Shown: positions 1 through 6,895, counted from the stretch's first letter. The stretch is 12,242 nt of DNA from an uncultured Clostridium sp. (GCA_948466265.1 CAOJZU010000029.1:1-12242), one strand, 5' to 3'. Notes: generated by a model from the sequence alone, not told the origin. Program-made: numbers and translations.

Positions 1-200
1 TGTCTTAATTCCATTCCATATATTAGTTATAACAGTCTTTATTGCATTAAATACTGTTGTTATAATTCCTTTTATGATGTTTATAACTGTTTCAATTATT
101 CCTTTAATTGCATTCCATACAACTGATACAATACCTTTTATTGCATCCCAAATTCCACCAAAGAAAGTCTTTATACCTTCCCAAGCTTTATTCCAATCTC
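1..200 (-). repeat. WNxIKxxI-type hydrophobic repeats in tape measure C-terminal part
   Basis: Within the tape measure frame, about residues 720-785 are built from degenerate units such as IWDAIKGIVSVV, VWNAIKGIIETV, VINIIKGIITTV, VFNAIKTVITNI and IWNGIK. Spacing is about 11-12 residues with Trp/Phe/Ile at fixed places. At DNA level this shows as recurring 'attgcattccata' and 'ataattccttttat' like words on the plus strand. Amphipathic repeats of this kind are usual in tape measure proteins. The array continues past the left edge, so its full copy number is unknown. Confidence 0.7.
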
Positions 201-2355
201 CTGTAAAAATTCCTACAATAAAATCTATTAATCCTCTAAAAGTATCAATTATTCCTCCTATTGTGTCAGCTATTGCTCCAAAAACATTGCATATCGTATT
301 CCATAAACTTTCAAATATTGGAACTAAAACTGGTATAATATTTTGAATAATCCAATCTACAACTGGTTTTAAAATATTTTCCCATAAAGCTGTCAATGCA
401 TCTGCTATACTTCCAATAAGTTCTCCAACTTTATCTACAAATGGTTTTAAATGTGTATTCCATAATTCGTTAAACTTATTTGCCATATTTTGTAGAAAAG
501 GAACAACATAAGTGTTATATACATCTAAAAACTTTCCAAAAGTATCACTTAATCCTGTTTTTAGGCTTTCCATAAAAGGATGTATATGTTGATCATAAAC
601 TTCGTTCCATTTATCACCTACATAAGTCATTGCTTCTGCTAAAGTTCCTGTAAATGTTTGTATTGGTTTCATTACATTTTCAATAGTGGTTTTTATTTTT
701 TCTGCATTATCTATAATTGGCTGAAACAATACACTTTTTACATCAAGTGCAAATTTACTACATAATTCTAATGCACTCATTAAGGGATTTGCAAACATTG
801 CAATAATATCAGCACCTATTTGTTTTGCCACATCACTTTTAAATACATCAGAAATTTCTCCTAGTGCTTGCCAAAGGTTACCTGTCAAAGCCATATCAGC
901 ACTTGAAATATCAAACATTTTACAAATAAACCCTTTAATTCTGTCTACATTTTGTGACAAATATTTGTCTATACTTCCAACAAAACCTTCAATGATATTT
1001 GTACCAATTCTTGCAACAGCACCAACTGTTTGTCCTAATGAATATAACATAGTATCAGCCCATTGTTTTGCTGAATTTAACACATCAGGATCTGTCCAAA
1101 TATCAATAAGTGTGTTTTTTATTCCATTTAAATGACTTATTATGCCATCAAAGTTTGTATTTCCAAAACTAATATCAAATCCTTCTTTGAATATGCTTGC
1201 TAATTCTTTTACTCTACCAATTAAACTATCAAATGCAGATGTATCTTCAGTAATTTTACTTGATACATCTAGCGAATCTTTTAATCCTGCACCTACATTA
1301 CTGCTTCCAGCACCTCCACTTCCTGAAGAAGATGTATCTTTTGGAAGTACATTTAAATTATCAAATGCTGCCAAATTATTTGAAGCTTTTTTTGCATCTT
1401 TTCCTGCTTTTTTTGCACTATCTCCTACTCCTGATACTGCATCAGAAGCATTGTTCGCCGAAGTTGCTAAATCTCCCATCCCACTTGATACTGTTTCAAC
1501 ACTATCAGCTTTTAATCCAAATAATGCAAGTAGACCTGAAATTGCTGTAAATAATTTTGTAACTACATTTATTGCACTTGTAACAATTGGTATAAATAGT
1601 TTTGCAATTGGCTGTATTACATTTCCTATTGCTGTTTTCATAGTTGTAAATGCTTGTGATAATTGTGCTACTTTTCCTGAATAAGTATTTGCATAAATCG
1701 CAGCATCATTACTTTGAAATTTTGTTTCTTGTAAAATTCCATTTACTTCTGCTTGTATCTTTTCTTGCTGTGTAAGATTATTTGTTGTTTTTCCTATTGA
1801 TTTTGCATAATCTTCCCACATTTTTGCTACATTCTTTGTAACACCTGCATTATCAACTAATATACTATTCTCATTTTTTAAACCTTCAGATGCAGTTTGT
1901 ACTGCTTCGCCAAGGGTATATGTGCTCTGTCTACCAAATGTTGCACTATTTTTTAATGCTATCATTGTTTTTTTGATTTGATCTTCGTTATACCCTCTTG
2001 CTGCCAAATTTTTATATGCTGTTACAGCATTATTCAAAGGAACTAAACCATCTGATATATAATCATTAATAAATTGTTTTGCCTTATCAAAACTTTTTCC
2101 TTGGCCAGTTAATATTGAATTTAACCCTATCCAAGCATTAGAAGTTTCGGTTGCCACATTTAAGCATTCTTTTCCCCATTTAACTACTGCAGCAACAGAA
2201 AAAGCTGCGAGTGCAGCCTTACCAATTTTAGACAATGATGATGAGATTTTAGAAGAAGCAGTATTTGCTTGTGCATCAATATTTTTCAATTGTGAACTAA
2301 ATTTACCACTATTTAATATTAAACTAAGATCAATTTCTCCTACATTTGTACTCAT
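1..2355 (-). CDS. Tape measure protein, TP901-like, 3' end outside window
   Basis: Start ATG at 2355-2353 overlaps the preceding stop as TAATG; the frame stays open for 785 codons to the left edge, so the C-terminus is missing. The protein sets tail length inside the tube and helps DNA ejection. The N-terminus has a short Ala-rich hydrophobic stretch near residues 46-65. Next comes a tape-measure core with AARGYNEDQIKK, the SILVDNAGVTKNVAKMWEDY segment, SIGKTT and TQQEKIQAEVNGIL, all characteristic of TP901-type proteins. The KNLAAFDNLNVL motif and a Gly/Ser linker (SSSGSGGAGSS) follow at about residues 335-358. The C-terminal 150 residues are hydrophobic and Trp-rich with repeated IWNxIKxxI units. 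It lies directly downstream of the chaperone frame, as in most siphoviruses. The length already seen implies a long tail. Very confident. Confidence 0.95.
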   Translation of the reverse strand, partial: MSTNVGEIDLSLILNSGKFSSQLKNIDAQANTASSKISSSLSKIGKAALAAFSVAAVVKWGKECLNVATETSNAWIGLNSILTGQGKSFDKAKQFINDYISDGLVPLNNAVTAYKNLAARGYNEDQIKKTMIALKNSATFGRQSTYTLGEAVQTASEGLKNENSILVDNAGVTKNVAKMWEDYAKSIGKTTNNLTQQEKIQAEVNGILQETKFQSNDAAIYANTYSGKVAQLSQAFTTMKTAIGNVIQPIAKLFIPIVTSAINVVTKLFTAISGLLALFGLKADSVETVSSGMGDLATSANNASDAVSGVGDSAKKAGKDAKKASNNLAAFDNLNVLPKDTSSSGSGGAGSSNVGAGLKDSLDVSSKITEDTSAFDSLIGRVKELASIFKEGFDISFGNTNFDGIISHLNGIKNTLIDIWTDPDVLNSAKQWADTMLYSLGQTVGAVARIGTNIIEGFVGSIDKYLSQNVDRIKGFICKMFDISSADMALTGNLWQALGEISDVFKSDVAKQIGADIIAMFANPLMSALELCSKFALDVKSVLFQPIIDNAEKIKTTIENVMKPIQTFTGTLAEAMTYVGDKWNEVYDQHIHPFMESLKTGLSDTFGKFLDVYNTYVVPFLQNMANKFNELWNTHLKPFVDKVGELIGSIADALTALWENILKPVVDWIIQNIIPVLVPIFESLWNTICNVFGAIADTIGGIIDTFRGLIDFIVGIFTGDWNKAWEGIKTFFGGIWDAIKGIVSVVWNAIKGIIETVINIIKGIITTVFNAIKTVITNIWNGIKT

Positions 2356-2711
2356 TATCTCACCTCACTTTGTGCCATAGTTTTAAACATATTTTTTATG
2401 CTTTCCATAGCTTGTTTATAATTTTCTTCACTTATTTGAGATGCTGATTTATTTAACCATTCATTTCGTATTTTAATTTCTTCAGGAGTAAACTTTTTTA
2501 ATACTTCAGGATCTTTTTCTTTTCTAATTCTTATAATGTTTCCAAGTGGTGTATCTCCTTTTAGCCCTGAAATATCACTTATTAATTCTCCCCAGTCTAA
2601 ATTATCGATTTCTTTTCTAACACTATAACCATATTGTGTTTTCAAACTTGAGGCCACTAAATCCCAATCTTCAAATAAGTCATATCCTGGATCGTATGTC
2701 GAAGTATTATT
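2355..2711 (-). CDS. Tail assembly chaperone, downstream frame (gpT-like, Gp15-type)
   Basis: This frame has no stop between 2738 and the TAA at 2357-2355. From the slip site it would add 118 residues to the upstream chaperone. It begins NNTSTYDPGYDLFEDWDLV and continues ASSLKTQYGYSVRK, then WGELISDISGL, DTPLGNIIRIRKEKD and FTPEEIKIRNEW. This matches the Gp15-like or XkdN-like segment that follows the tail chaperone in Bacillota siphophages. The only internal initiator near the conserved part is a GTG at 2657-2655 with no convincing Shine-Dalgarno, and it would cut off the conserved DLFEDWDL segment. I therefore infer expression as a frameshift fusion of about 218 residues, needed in small amounts to deliver tail tube subunits to the tape measure. 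Its stop overlaps the tape measure ATG (TAATG). Confidence 0.8.
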   Translation of the reverse strand, partial: NNTSTYDPGYDLFEDWDLVASSLKTQYGYSVRKEIDNLDWGELISDISGLKGDTPLGNIIRIRKEKDPEVLKKFTPEEIKIRNEWLNKSASQISEENYKQAMESIKNMFKTMAQSEVR

Positions 2712-2738
2712 GAAATCGTTTCTCCATTTCCTCGTATT
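2707..2738 (-). other. Probable programmed +1 frameshift site, tail chaperone
   Basis: The upstream frame ends AAA CGA TTT CAA TAA (stop 2709-2707). The downstream frame is +1 and is open only from 2738, where a TAG at 2741-2739 blocks it, so any switch must fall within 2707-2738. Checking each codon, TTT-C at 2715-2712 is the only place where the tRNA can re-pair perfectly after a +1 step (UUU to UUC, the same Phe tRNA), giving KRF-NNTSTYDPGYD. Programmed frameshifting in this gene pair is well established for long-tailed phages (lambda G/GT and relatives). The exact site here is inferred. Confidence 0.7.
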
Positions 2739-3012
2739 CTACTTCGTTTACAACTGCTGATAAAGCAATTATTACTGCTTTTAATCCAGGTATAGTAAGT
2801 TTCATTTCTTTTATTTCTTTTAATGCTTTTTCTCCAATTAGCATTTCAATCATTTGATACATAACTTCAATAGAAAAATCTTGATCTTTAATTTTTTCTT
2901 GTACTAATAAATAGTTGTCTGCACTAGTATCAACTTCGTAAACTTTATCTTCTGCCAACTTTATAGTGGCTTTTTCTTTTCCTAATTTTGAACTAATATC
3001 AATACTTGCCAT
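2707..3012 (-). CDS. Tail assembly chaperone, upstream frame (gpG-like)
   Basis: This 101-residue protein starts at ATG 3012-3010 behind an AGAGG ribosome binding site about 8-9 bases upstream. Its N-terminal half is a small beta-rich segment (IDISSKLGKEKATIKL, then YEVDTSADNYLLVQEKI). A helical half follows with MYQMIEMLIGEKALKEI and a C-terminal EVEYEEMEKRFQ. Its size, its position between the tail tube and tape measure genes, and the overlapping second frame identify it as the abundant short form of the tail chaperone. Such proteins bind the tape measure and recruit tube subunits and are absent from finished virions. A strong terminator lies just upstream (3041-3078), so its dose relative to the tail tube is probably reduced. 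It shows no sequence similarity to lambda gpG that I can see, so the assignment rests mainly on context. Confidence 0.85.
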   Translation of the reverse strand: MASIDISSKLGKEKATIKLAEDKVYEVDTSADNYLLVQEKIKDQDFSIEVMYQMIEMLIGEKALKEIKEMKLTIPGLKAVIIALSAVVNEVEYEEMEKRFQ

Positions 3013-3040
3013 TTTAAATTACCTCTTTTCTTTTTATAAA

Positions 3041-3078
3041 TAAAAAAATAAAGCCCCAGTAGATAACTACCGAGGCTT
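3041..3078 (-). terminator. Rho-independent terminator after tail tube gene
   Basis: On the minus strand AAGCCTCGGTAG (3078-3067) pairs with CTACTGGGGCTT (3062-3051) around a TTAT loop. This is a 12-bp stem with two G-U pairs, followed by TATTTTTTTA. It starts 3 bases after the tail tube stop, and the chaperone gene follows within 30 bases. Partial readthrough is likely because the tail genes downstream have no visible promoter of their own. Confidence 0.9.
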
Positions 3079-3081
3079 GTT

Positions 3082-3531
3082 TTATGCTGCTGGTGTTACA
3101 GTTGGTTTTCCATCTGACATAACCTCAAATTCTAAAGGTGCGACATTTGTACTATCGCCAGTACCAGCGTTTGATACAGAAATAATACAATCGAAACTAA
3201 CTGTTGTTCCGTCTGCAAATTCCCATTCAAATTTGGTTTCTACTGATTGTCCTGTTGAAAATAATTTGCTTGCAACATAATCATTTCCATCATCTCCAAC
3301 ATTTCTTTTACCTGAAATGCTAATAGAGAAACCTTTACCTGTTTGCATTCTTCTGATCCATCCTTCTGTTGTCATTGGTGTCCACTCTTCTACATTGTTA
3401 TCCATTGACAAAGAAAATGTCTCACAATCTGCAATTGTTTTCATATCTTCAGTTGTAGATGTTCTGCCTTTTGTACCTATTTTAAATACATTATTAAATA
3501 CTGGATATACTCCACTTGTTACAGTTGCCAT
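3082..3531 (-). CDS. Major tail tube protein
   Basis: This 149-residue protein has its start ATG at 3531 preceded by GGAGG with 8-base spacing, one of the best ribosome binding sites here and in keeping with high expression. The sequence is beta-rich: ISGKRNVGDDGNDYVASKLF in the middle, then KFEWEFADGTTVSFDCIISV, and a C-terminal APLEFEVMSDGKPTVTPA. This pattern is common in tail tube subunits of Bacillota siphophages (TP901-1/phi13 type). It polymerises into the hollow tube around the tape measure. Its stop is followed directly by a strong terminator, as expected for the last gene of a highly expressed block. It lacks the extra C-terminal Ig-like domain found in some relatives. The role is secure; the exact family is less so. 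Confidence 0.87.
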   Translation of the reverse strand: MATVTSGVYPVFNNVFKIGTKGRTSTTEDMKTIADCETFSLSMDNNVEEWTPMTTEGWIRRMQTGKGFSISISGKRNVGDDGNDYVASKLFSTGQSVETKFEWEFADGTTVSFDCIISVSNAGTGDSTNVAPLEFEVMSDGKPTVTPAA

Positions 3532-3534
3532 GAG

Positions 3535-3960
3535 TTATTCCTCCTTTTCCTTTTTTTCATAATAAAAAATTGCCTGTATAACCCTTTCATAGATGTTTTT
3601 ATCATCTGTTCCAACATCAACAGCTTCAGGTACAAGCAATCTTATATAATTTACTTTTATGTTGTTTATAACAAATTCTTTTGATTCTAAAAACTTGCTA
3701 TAAATCTTGTTTGAAATTTCTTCAGTTTCTTTTGCATTTTTATTCCAATGAATTAAAATACTAACTGATTTTTCTAGGGTTTTGGTATTATCACTTCCAC
3801 CTATTGCAACATTTGCTTCGTTGCTAGTTTTTAATTGATATATGCCAATAGACTTATCTTTCTTATTATCTAATTTTCCTATATAACAATTCTCTGAAGC
3901 AGTATAATTTAAAGATTTTATCCAATCTCTTATATCTGCTAGTCCTAACAGTTTACTCAT
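3535..3960 (-). CDS. Tail terminator / Minor_capsid_3-like protein
   Basis: A 141-residue protein whose ATG overlaps the previous stop (TAATG at 3962-3958). Recognisable parts are the N-terminal LADIRDWIKSL, then CYIGKLDNKKDKSIGIYQLK, SVSILIHWNKNAKETEE, and a C-terminal YERVIQAIFYYEKKEKEE. This is the pattern of the small 'minor capsid protein' family (Minor_capsid_3) that sits just before the tail tube gene. By position it corresponds to the tail terminator or completion protein that caps the tail tube and joins it to the head. It ends 3 bases before the tail tube start, and the tail tube ribosome binding site lies inside its last codons, so the two are probably translated in sequence. Confidence 0.8.
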   Translation of the reverse strand: MSKLLGLADIRDWIKSLNYTASENCYIGKLDNKKDKSIGIYQLKTSNEANVAIGGSDNTKTLEKSVSILIHWNKNAKETEEISNKIYSKFLESKEFVINNIKVNYIRLLVPEAVDVGTDDKNIYERVIQAIFYYEKKEKEE

Positions 3961-4340
3961 TATAAACCTGCCTCCTTTTTATAAAATTGTGAAAATGCCT
4001 TCTTGCAAAAATCTTTTTCTTTTCCAGTAGTCCAAGGCTCGTACCAATTTCCTCTAGCGTTTGGATTCTCCTCTTTCGAGAAATTATATTCAGGATGAAA
4101 ATACATTCTTCTTGAATAAGGTGTAGAAGTAATTAAACTTACTTTTCCTTGTTTGCTGTTTGAATAATCTTCATATGTATTGTCATTCTGCATATTTCCA
4201 CTTTTAAATGGCATTACTTGTGCATTTTCCACTTCAGTATGCAAAGCACTAATAGTCTTTTCAAGTGAAGTTATGGTTGCACGATCTAATTGTTTTATTT
4301 TAGGAGCATTTAATTTTATTTTTGAAGTTACAGTTTTCAT
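3960..4340 (-). CDS. Minor_capsid_2-like / gp10-like head-tail joining protein
   Basis: A 126-residue protein starting by TAATG overlap with the head-closure gene. The N-terminal half is helical (RATITSLEKTISALHTEVE), followed by VMPFKSGNMQND. The diagnostic segment is TPYSRRMYFHPEYNFSKEEN, then PNARGNWYEPW near residues 77-103. This HPEYNF...NPNA...W.EPW signature is that of the phage minor capsid family Minor_capsid_2, related in role to HK97 gp10-type head-tail joining proteins. It probably forms part of the neck between connector and tail. The short basic, aromatic C-terminus (KAFSQFYKKEAGL) is usual. Its coupling to both neighbours suggests equal dosage. Confidence 0.83.
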   Translation of the reverse strand: MKTVTSKIKLNAPKIKQLDRATITSLEKTISALHTEVENAQVMPFKSGNMQNDNTYEDYSNSKQGKVSLITSTPYSRRMYFHPEYNFSKEENPNARGNWYEPWTTGKEKDFCKKAFSQFYKKEAGL

Positions 4341-4678
4341 TACATTATCTCCAATTCTGTAAAATTAACAGTTCCATCAGGATTTCTTGCTTTAGTTCCT
4401 TGATATATTGATCTTGTTTCTCCAAATACAGTAACTTGGCCACCAGAAATAACTGCCAAATCAGGAGCAATATCTCCAACAAAGTATGCTTTTGCAGTTA
4501 ATTGAATTATTACTTTTTCTGCAGTTAATACTCTTTTAGCTTTGTCCTGATAATTACACTTTAGATTAGTATCTAATGCAATTATTGGTTCGCCATCTTC
4601 TGTTATCCCTTCACCATATAAAACAATATGAATATCTGTTTTACAATTTTCTTTTCTTACTAGTTTTGGATATTTCAT
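4340..4678 (-). CDS. Putative head-closure protein
   Basis: A 112-residue beta-rich protein, ATG at 4678, one base after the stop of the connector gene; an AGGTG ribosome binding site lies in the connector's last codons. Visible segments are IHIVLYGEGITEDGEPIIAL, LKCNYQDKAKRVLTAEK, KAYFVGDIAPDLAVISGG and a C-terminal DGTVNFTELEIM. I do not recognise a specific motif. Size, beta content and position between the gp6-like connector and the Minor_capsid_2-like gene match head-closure or stopper proteins (the SPP1 gp16 role), which close the portal channel after packaging. Function is inferred from order rather than residues. The cysteine pair (KENCKTD and LKCNYQD) is present, but I see no metal-binding pattern. 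Confidence 0.68.
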   Translation of the reverse strand: MKYPKLVRKENCKTDIHIVLYGEGITEDGEPIIALDTNLKCNYQDKAKRVLTAEKVIIQLTAKAYFVGDIAPDLAVISGGQVTVFGETRSIYQGTKARNPDGTVNFTELEIM

Positions 4679-4679
4679 A

Positions 4680-5063
4680 TCAACACCTCATATTTCTACA
4701 AGTTAACCCTGTTTGACTCAATAAACAATAGTAATCTTTAGGTATAGCAACACCATTTTGAACTTGAATATTCCAACTTGTTCCAAAGTTCATTGATACA
4801 CCATTTATTGCATAACTGGATAATACAGACTTTATCAAGTCCTCATTTTCATATTCAAAATCAGCAAGTTTGCATACAACCTCTTTTATAATGTCTTGTT
4901 GGAATTTTGTTAGATTTTCAAAACCTCTTCCAACTATACGATTATAAGTTAAAGTATCAATATGCATACTTGCTTCTTTTAATTTTTCTTCAATTTTATC
5001 TTTAGGAATTACCGTTCCTTTATAGGTATCTTGATAATAAGTAATATCTACATAATTACTCAT
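4680..5063 (-). CDS. Head-tail connector protein, gp6-like
   Basis: A 127-residue mostly helical protein with ATG at 5063 behind GGAGGT about 5 bases away. It reads DITYYQDTYKGTVIPKDKIE, then LKEASMHIDTLTYNRIVG, FENLTKFQQDIIKEVVCK, SSYAINGVSMNFG and a C-terminal YYCLLSQTGLTCRNMRC. The pattern IP-x-K...AS.HIDTLTYNRI...LT.FQQD..K is typical of the gp6-like head-tail connector family in clostridial phages. It forms the ring bound beneath the portal and is the first step of neck assembly. It follows the capsid gene by 14 bases, as expected. The Cys-rich end (TCRNMRC) is common in this group. Confidence 0.88.
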   Translation of the reverse strand: MSNYVDITYYQDTYKGTVIPKDKIEEKLKEASMHIDTLTYNRIVGRGFENLTKFQQDIIKEVVCKLADFEYENEDLIKSVLSSYAINGVSMNFGTSWNIQVQNGVAIPKDYYCLLSQTGLTCRNMRC

Positions 5064-5077
5064 ATCTTACCTCCAAT

Positions 5078-6115
5078 TTAGGCAGTTCTTTCAATATAGA
5101 ATTGAATAGCATCGTGTTTCTTGTTGTAGATGAATACATCTTCAAATGACTCTTCAAAGTATGTCCATTTTCCTTGTGATAAAGAACTTGGAGCACCTAA
5201 TTGAGCAAAATCGTATGCTATTACTGGAATAACTGCAGATGTATGAATTAATATCATTTTTACATCTTTTGCACCTTCCTGTACTTTTTCATAATATGTA
5301 GCAATATCTGCTTTTGTTGGGTTTGTAACTGCAGTATATGTATTTCCTGATTTTGTATAATAAGTCTTTCCTGTTACTACATCTGTATCAGCAGTTTTTT
5401 CATATTCATCTACAGCAACTTCAAATCCATCATCAGTAAATTTGTAAGCAGATTTCATTGCAGATTTTGGAACACCAATTACTTCAACTTCTCCAATTCT
5501 GTCTAATGATCTAGCAACTGCTGTGTCTTGTGCTGACAAGTTTCTAGCAGCTTCTTTTGCTGTATCAATTAGAGTTTTTGTAGGAGTATCTGCATATAGT
5601 AATCTTCCTGCTGCAGGAACTCTTTTTTCATCCATTTTGTCCATCATAGCATCAAATTTTGTTAATACATTTGCTAATGTAAGAACATCATCTTCTGTTA
5701 TAGTTTCGATTTCATTTTTTAGTTTATATAATGCTGTAATCATTTCAGCATCCATTTCAGGAAATTTTTGTTCCTCATTCATAACTTTAGTGATATTTTG
5801 TATTGTTGCAACGTGATTTGTTTCATCAATATCTCTTGGATGAATAAGTGTATCCCAAGTTCTGTGAGTTTTCAATTTCTTTGGTTCTTCATCATTATTG
5901 AAGTTTCTTCCAAAGCTTCCTATTGAATCTCTATCTCCGTTTTTTCTACCTTTTACTGATAAACTTGGTAGAATTACTGTATCATTTCTTAAAAATTTAA
6001 CATCTGGTTTTGTTGCATTCCATAAAGCACCAAAGAATAATGTATATGGATATGCTTGTGCTAATGCTTGTGAATATTCTTTAGCATAATTTAATCCTGT
6101 TTTTTCAAATGGCAT
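5078..6115 (-). CDS. Major capsid protein with an inserted 37-residue module
   Basis: A 345-residue protein, ATG at 6115 with a GGAAGG ribosome binding site 9 bases upstream. It directly follows the scaffold gene and precedes the connector, the position of the major capsid protein. The N-terminal part (LNYAKEYSQALAQAYPYTLF, then FLRNDTVILPSLSVKG) and a helical region at residues 110-165 are followed by a beta part with SLDRIGEVEVIGVPKSAM. The C-terminus reads WTYFEESFEDVFIYNKKHDA then IQFYIERTA, consistent with an HK97-fold capsid. Residues about 239-277 (TADTDVVTGKTYYTKSGNTY, then TAVTNPTKADIATYYEK) look like an added small beta module: flanked by YEK on both sides, and richer in Thr/Tyr than the rest. 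Removing it leaves VAVDEYEK joined to VQEGAKDVKMILIHTSA, a plausible continuous chain. No separate prohead protease is visible. Confidence 0.85.
   Translation of the reverse strand: MPFEKTGLNYAKEYSQALAQAYPYTLFFGALWNATKPDVKFLRNDTVILPSLSVKGRKNGDRDSIGSFGRNFNNDEEPKKLKTHRTWDTLIHPRDIDETNHVATIQNITKVMNEEQKFPEMDAEMITALYKLKNEIETITEDDVLTLANVLTKFDAMMDKMDEKRVPAAGRLLYADTPTKTLIDTAKEAARNLSAQDTAVARSLDRIGEVEVIGVPKSAMKSAYKFTDDGFEVAVDEYEKTADTDVVTGKTYYTKSGNTYTAVTNPTKADIATYYEKVQEGAKDVKMILIHTSAVIPVIAYDFAQLGAPSSLSQGKWTYFEESFEDVFIYNKKHDAIQFYIERTA
5285..5404 (-). repeat. 9-bp direct repeat flanking the capsid insertion
   Basis: TATGAAAAA on the minus strand occurs at 5404-5396 and again at 5293-5285, exactly 111 bases apart, which is 37 codons, so the segment between is in frame. 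Both copies encode Y-E-K. This is what an in-frame module gained or lost by recombination at a short repeat would leave. In such A-rich DNA a 9-base match could also arise by chance. Confidence 0.5.
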
Positions 6116-6145
6116 AATAAATCGCCTTCCTTTCTTTTTTTATTT

Positions 6146-6784
6146 TTAATTTTGTTTTTTAGGTCTTACACCTGTAAATCCGAAATCAAATACTCCATTA
6201 TTAGAGTTCGTTCCGTTATTTGTATCTGCACCTACTGTTATTCCTACTATTCCTTGGACTTGTTTTTTTAATCCTGGTACATCATCTATAACTTTTTGTA
6301 GTGCAGTTTTTAAAGTATCTTCTAATACATTTCCATCTTTATCTGCACAATTGTTTAGATCTGCCATTTTTAATAGATATGGCATAGTCTTAATATCAAC
6401 ATTAAGTTCATCAACGAAATCGTACGCTTTCTTTTCTATTCTTAATCTTTGATTTTCTAATTGTGATTTTTGTAAAGATGCTTGTGCATCAGTAAGTTCC
6501 TTGTTTTGTGCATTGGCTTGGTTGGCCTTTTGAGTTTTGAAAGTATTTATTGCACTTTCTATTTCCTCTTGACTTAAGCCTTGCTTTTGAAAATAGCTTT
6601 TTAAAACACTATCTTCTGTTTTTGCATTTCTACCATCTATCATTTCTTGGATTTTGTTATAATCAATCGCATTAGAATTGTTATTTGGTTGATTTGCATT
6701 ATTGTTTTGTTGCCCTGTAGTGCTTTGGGCATTTGGATTCACATTGTTATTTGCATTATTATTTGCGTTATTATCTCCATCCAT
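6146..6784 (-). CDS. Capsid scaffold protein, DUF4355-like
   Basis: I choose ATG 6784-6782 (212 residues) because GGAGG at 6797-6793 is 8 bases before it; a GTG at 6790 in frame would be only 2 bases from that site. Residues 5-38 are an Asn-rich, low-complexity leader (NNANNNANNNVNPN). A helical, coiled-coil-like middle follows (SQEEIESAINTFKTQKANQA, then LQKSQLENQRLRIEKKAYDF). The C-terminal helical part reads MPYLLKMADLNNCADKDGN. The tail ends FDFGFTGVRPKKQN, a basic end that may contact the capsid protein. This layout and position just before the capsid gene fit DUF4355-type scaffold proteins, which fill the procapsid and leave before packaging. Terminator 6862-6885 lies just upstream, so its transcript may start or be limited there. 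Confidence 0.85.
   Translation of the reverse strand: MDGDNNANNNANNNVNPNAQSTTGQQNNNANQPNNNSNAIDYNKIQEMIDGRNAKTEDSVLKSYFQKQGLSQEEIESAINTFKTQKANQANAQNKELTDAQASLQKSQLENQRLRIEKKAYDFVDELNVDIKTMPYLLKMADLNNCADKDGNVLEDTLKTALQKVIDDVPGLKKQVQGIVGITVGADTNNGTNSNNGVFDFGFTGVRPKKQN
6671..6772 (-). repeat. Asn-codon low-complexity tract in scaffold N-terminus
   Basis: The plus strand shows near-repeated 12-base words (ttatttgcatta, ttatttgcgtta) encoding the N-N-A-N units at residues 5-38 of the scaffold. The length of such tracts is prone to change by slippage. No function is assigned. Confidence 0.6.
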
Positions 6785-6792
6785 AATCACTA

Positions 6793-6797
6793 CCTCC
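6793..6797 (-). promoter_or_regulatory. Ribosome binding site deciding the scaffold start
   Basis: GTAGGAGGTAGTGATTATG places GGAGG 8 bases before the ATG at 6784 but only 2 bases before the GTG at 6790, so the ATG is the likely start. Confidence 0.8.
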
Positions 6798-6861
6798 TAC
6801 TTTTTTAAGTCTTGAAATGACTATATTACACAAGCTTTTACCCTCTTCAGTGTTTGGAGCA

Positions 6862-6885
6862 TTAAAAAAGAGCCTTACGGCTCTT
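6862..6885 (-). terminator. Rho-independent terminator between small protein and scaffold genes
   Basis: On the minus strand AAGAGCC (6885-6879) pairs with GGCTCTT (6874-6868) around a GTAA loop, a perfect 7-bp stem followed at once by a run of T (TTTTTTAAT). It lies about 10 bases after the stop of the preceding gene. A further 80 bases run from the hairpin to the scaffold start and contain the scaffold ribosome binding site but no promoter I can defend. It may be a partial terminator or a processing point within one long transcript. Confidence 0.85.
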
Positions 6886-6895
6886 AATAATCAGA

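Noticed and set aside
1142..1684. 180-codon open frame on the plus strand inside the tape measure gene
   Set aside because: It lies opposite a well-supported tape measure frame, its composition mirrors the antisense of Ala/Ser/Asn codons, and it has no family features.
2355..2657. Independent gene starting at GTG 2657
   Set aside because: No convincing ribosome binding site, and conserved sequence of the same frame (DPGYDLFEDWDL) lies upstream of the GTG, so a frameshift fusion explains it better.
5285..5404. Transposon insertion in the capsid gene
   Set aside because: The segment is only 111 bases, in frame, without terminal inverted repeats or a transposase; a protein module gained by short-repeat recombination is the simpler reading.
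6785..6861. Promoter for scaffold and capsid genes, e.g. CTGAAG with TAATAT 16 bases later
   Set aside because: Both boxes match the sigma-A consensus poorly; in A+T-rich DNA such matches are expected by chance.
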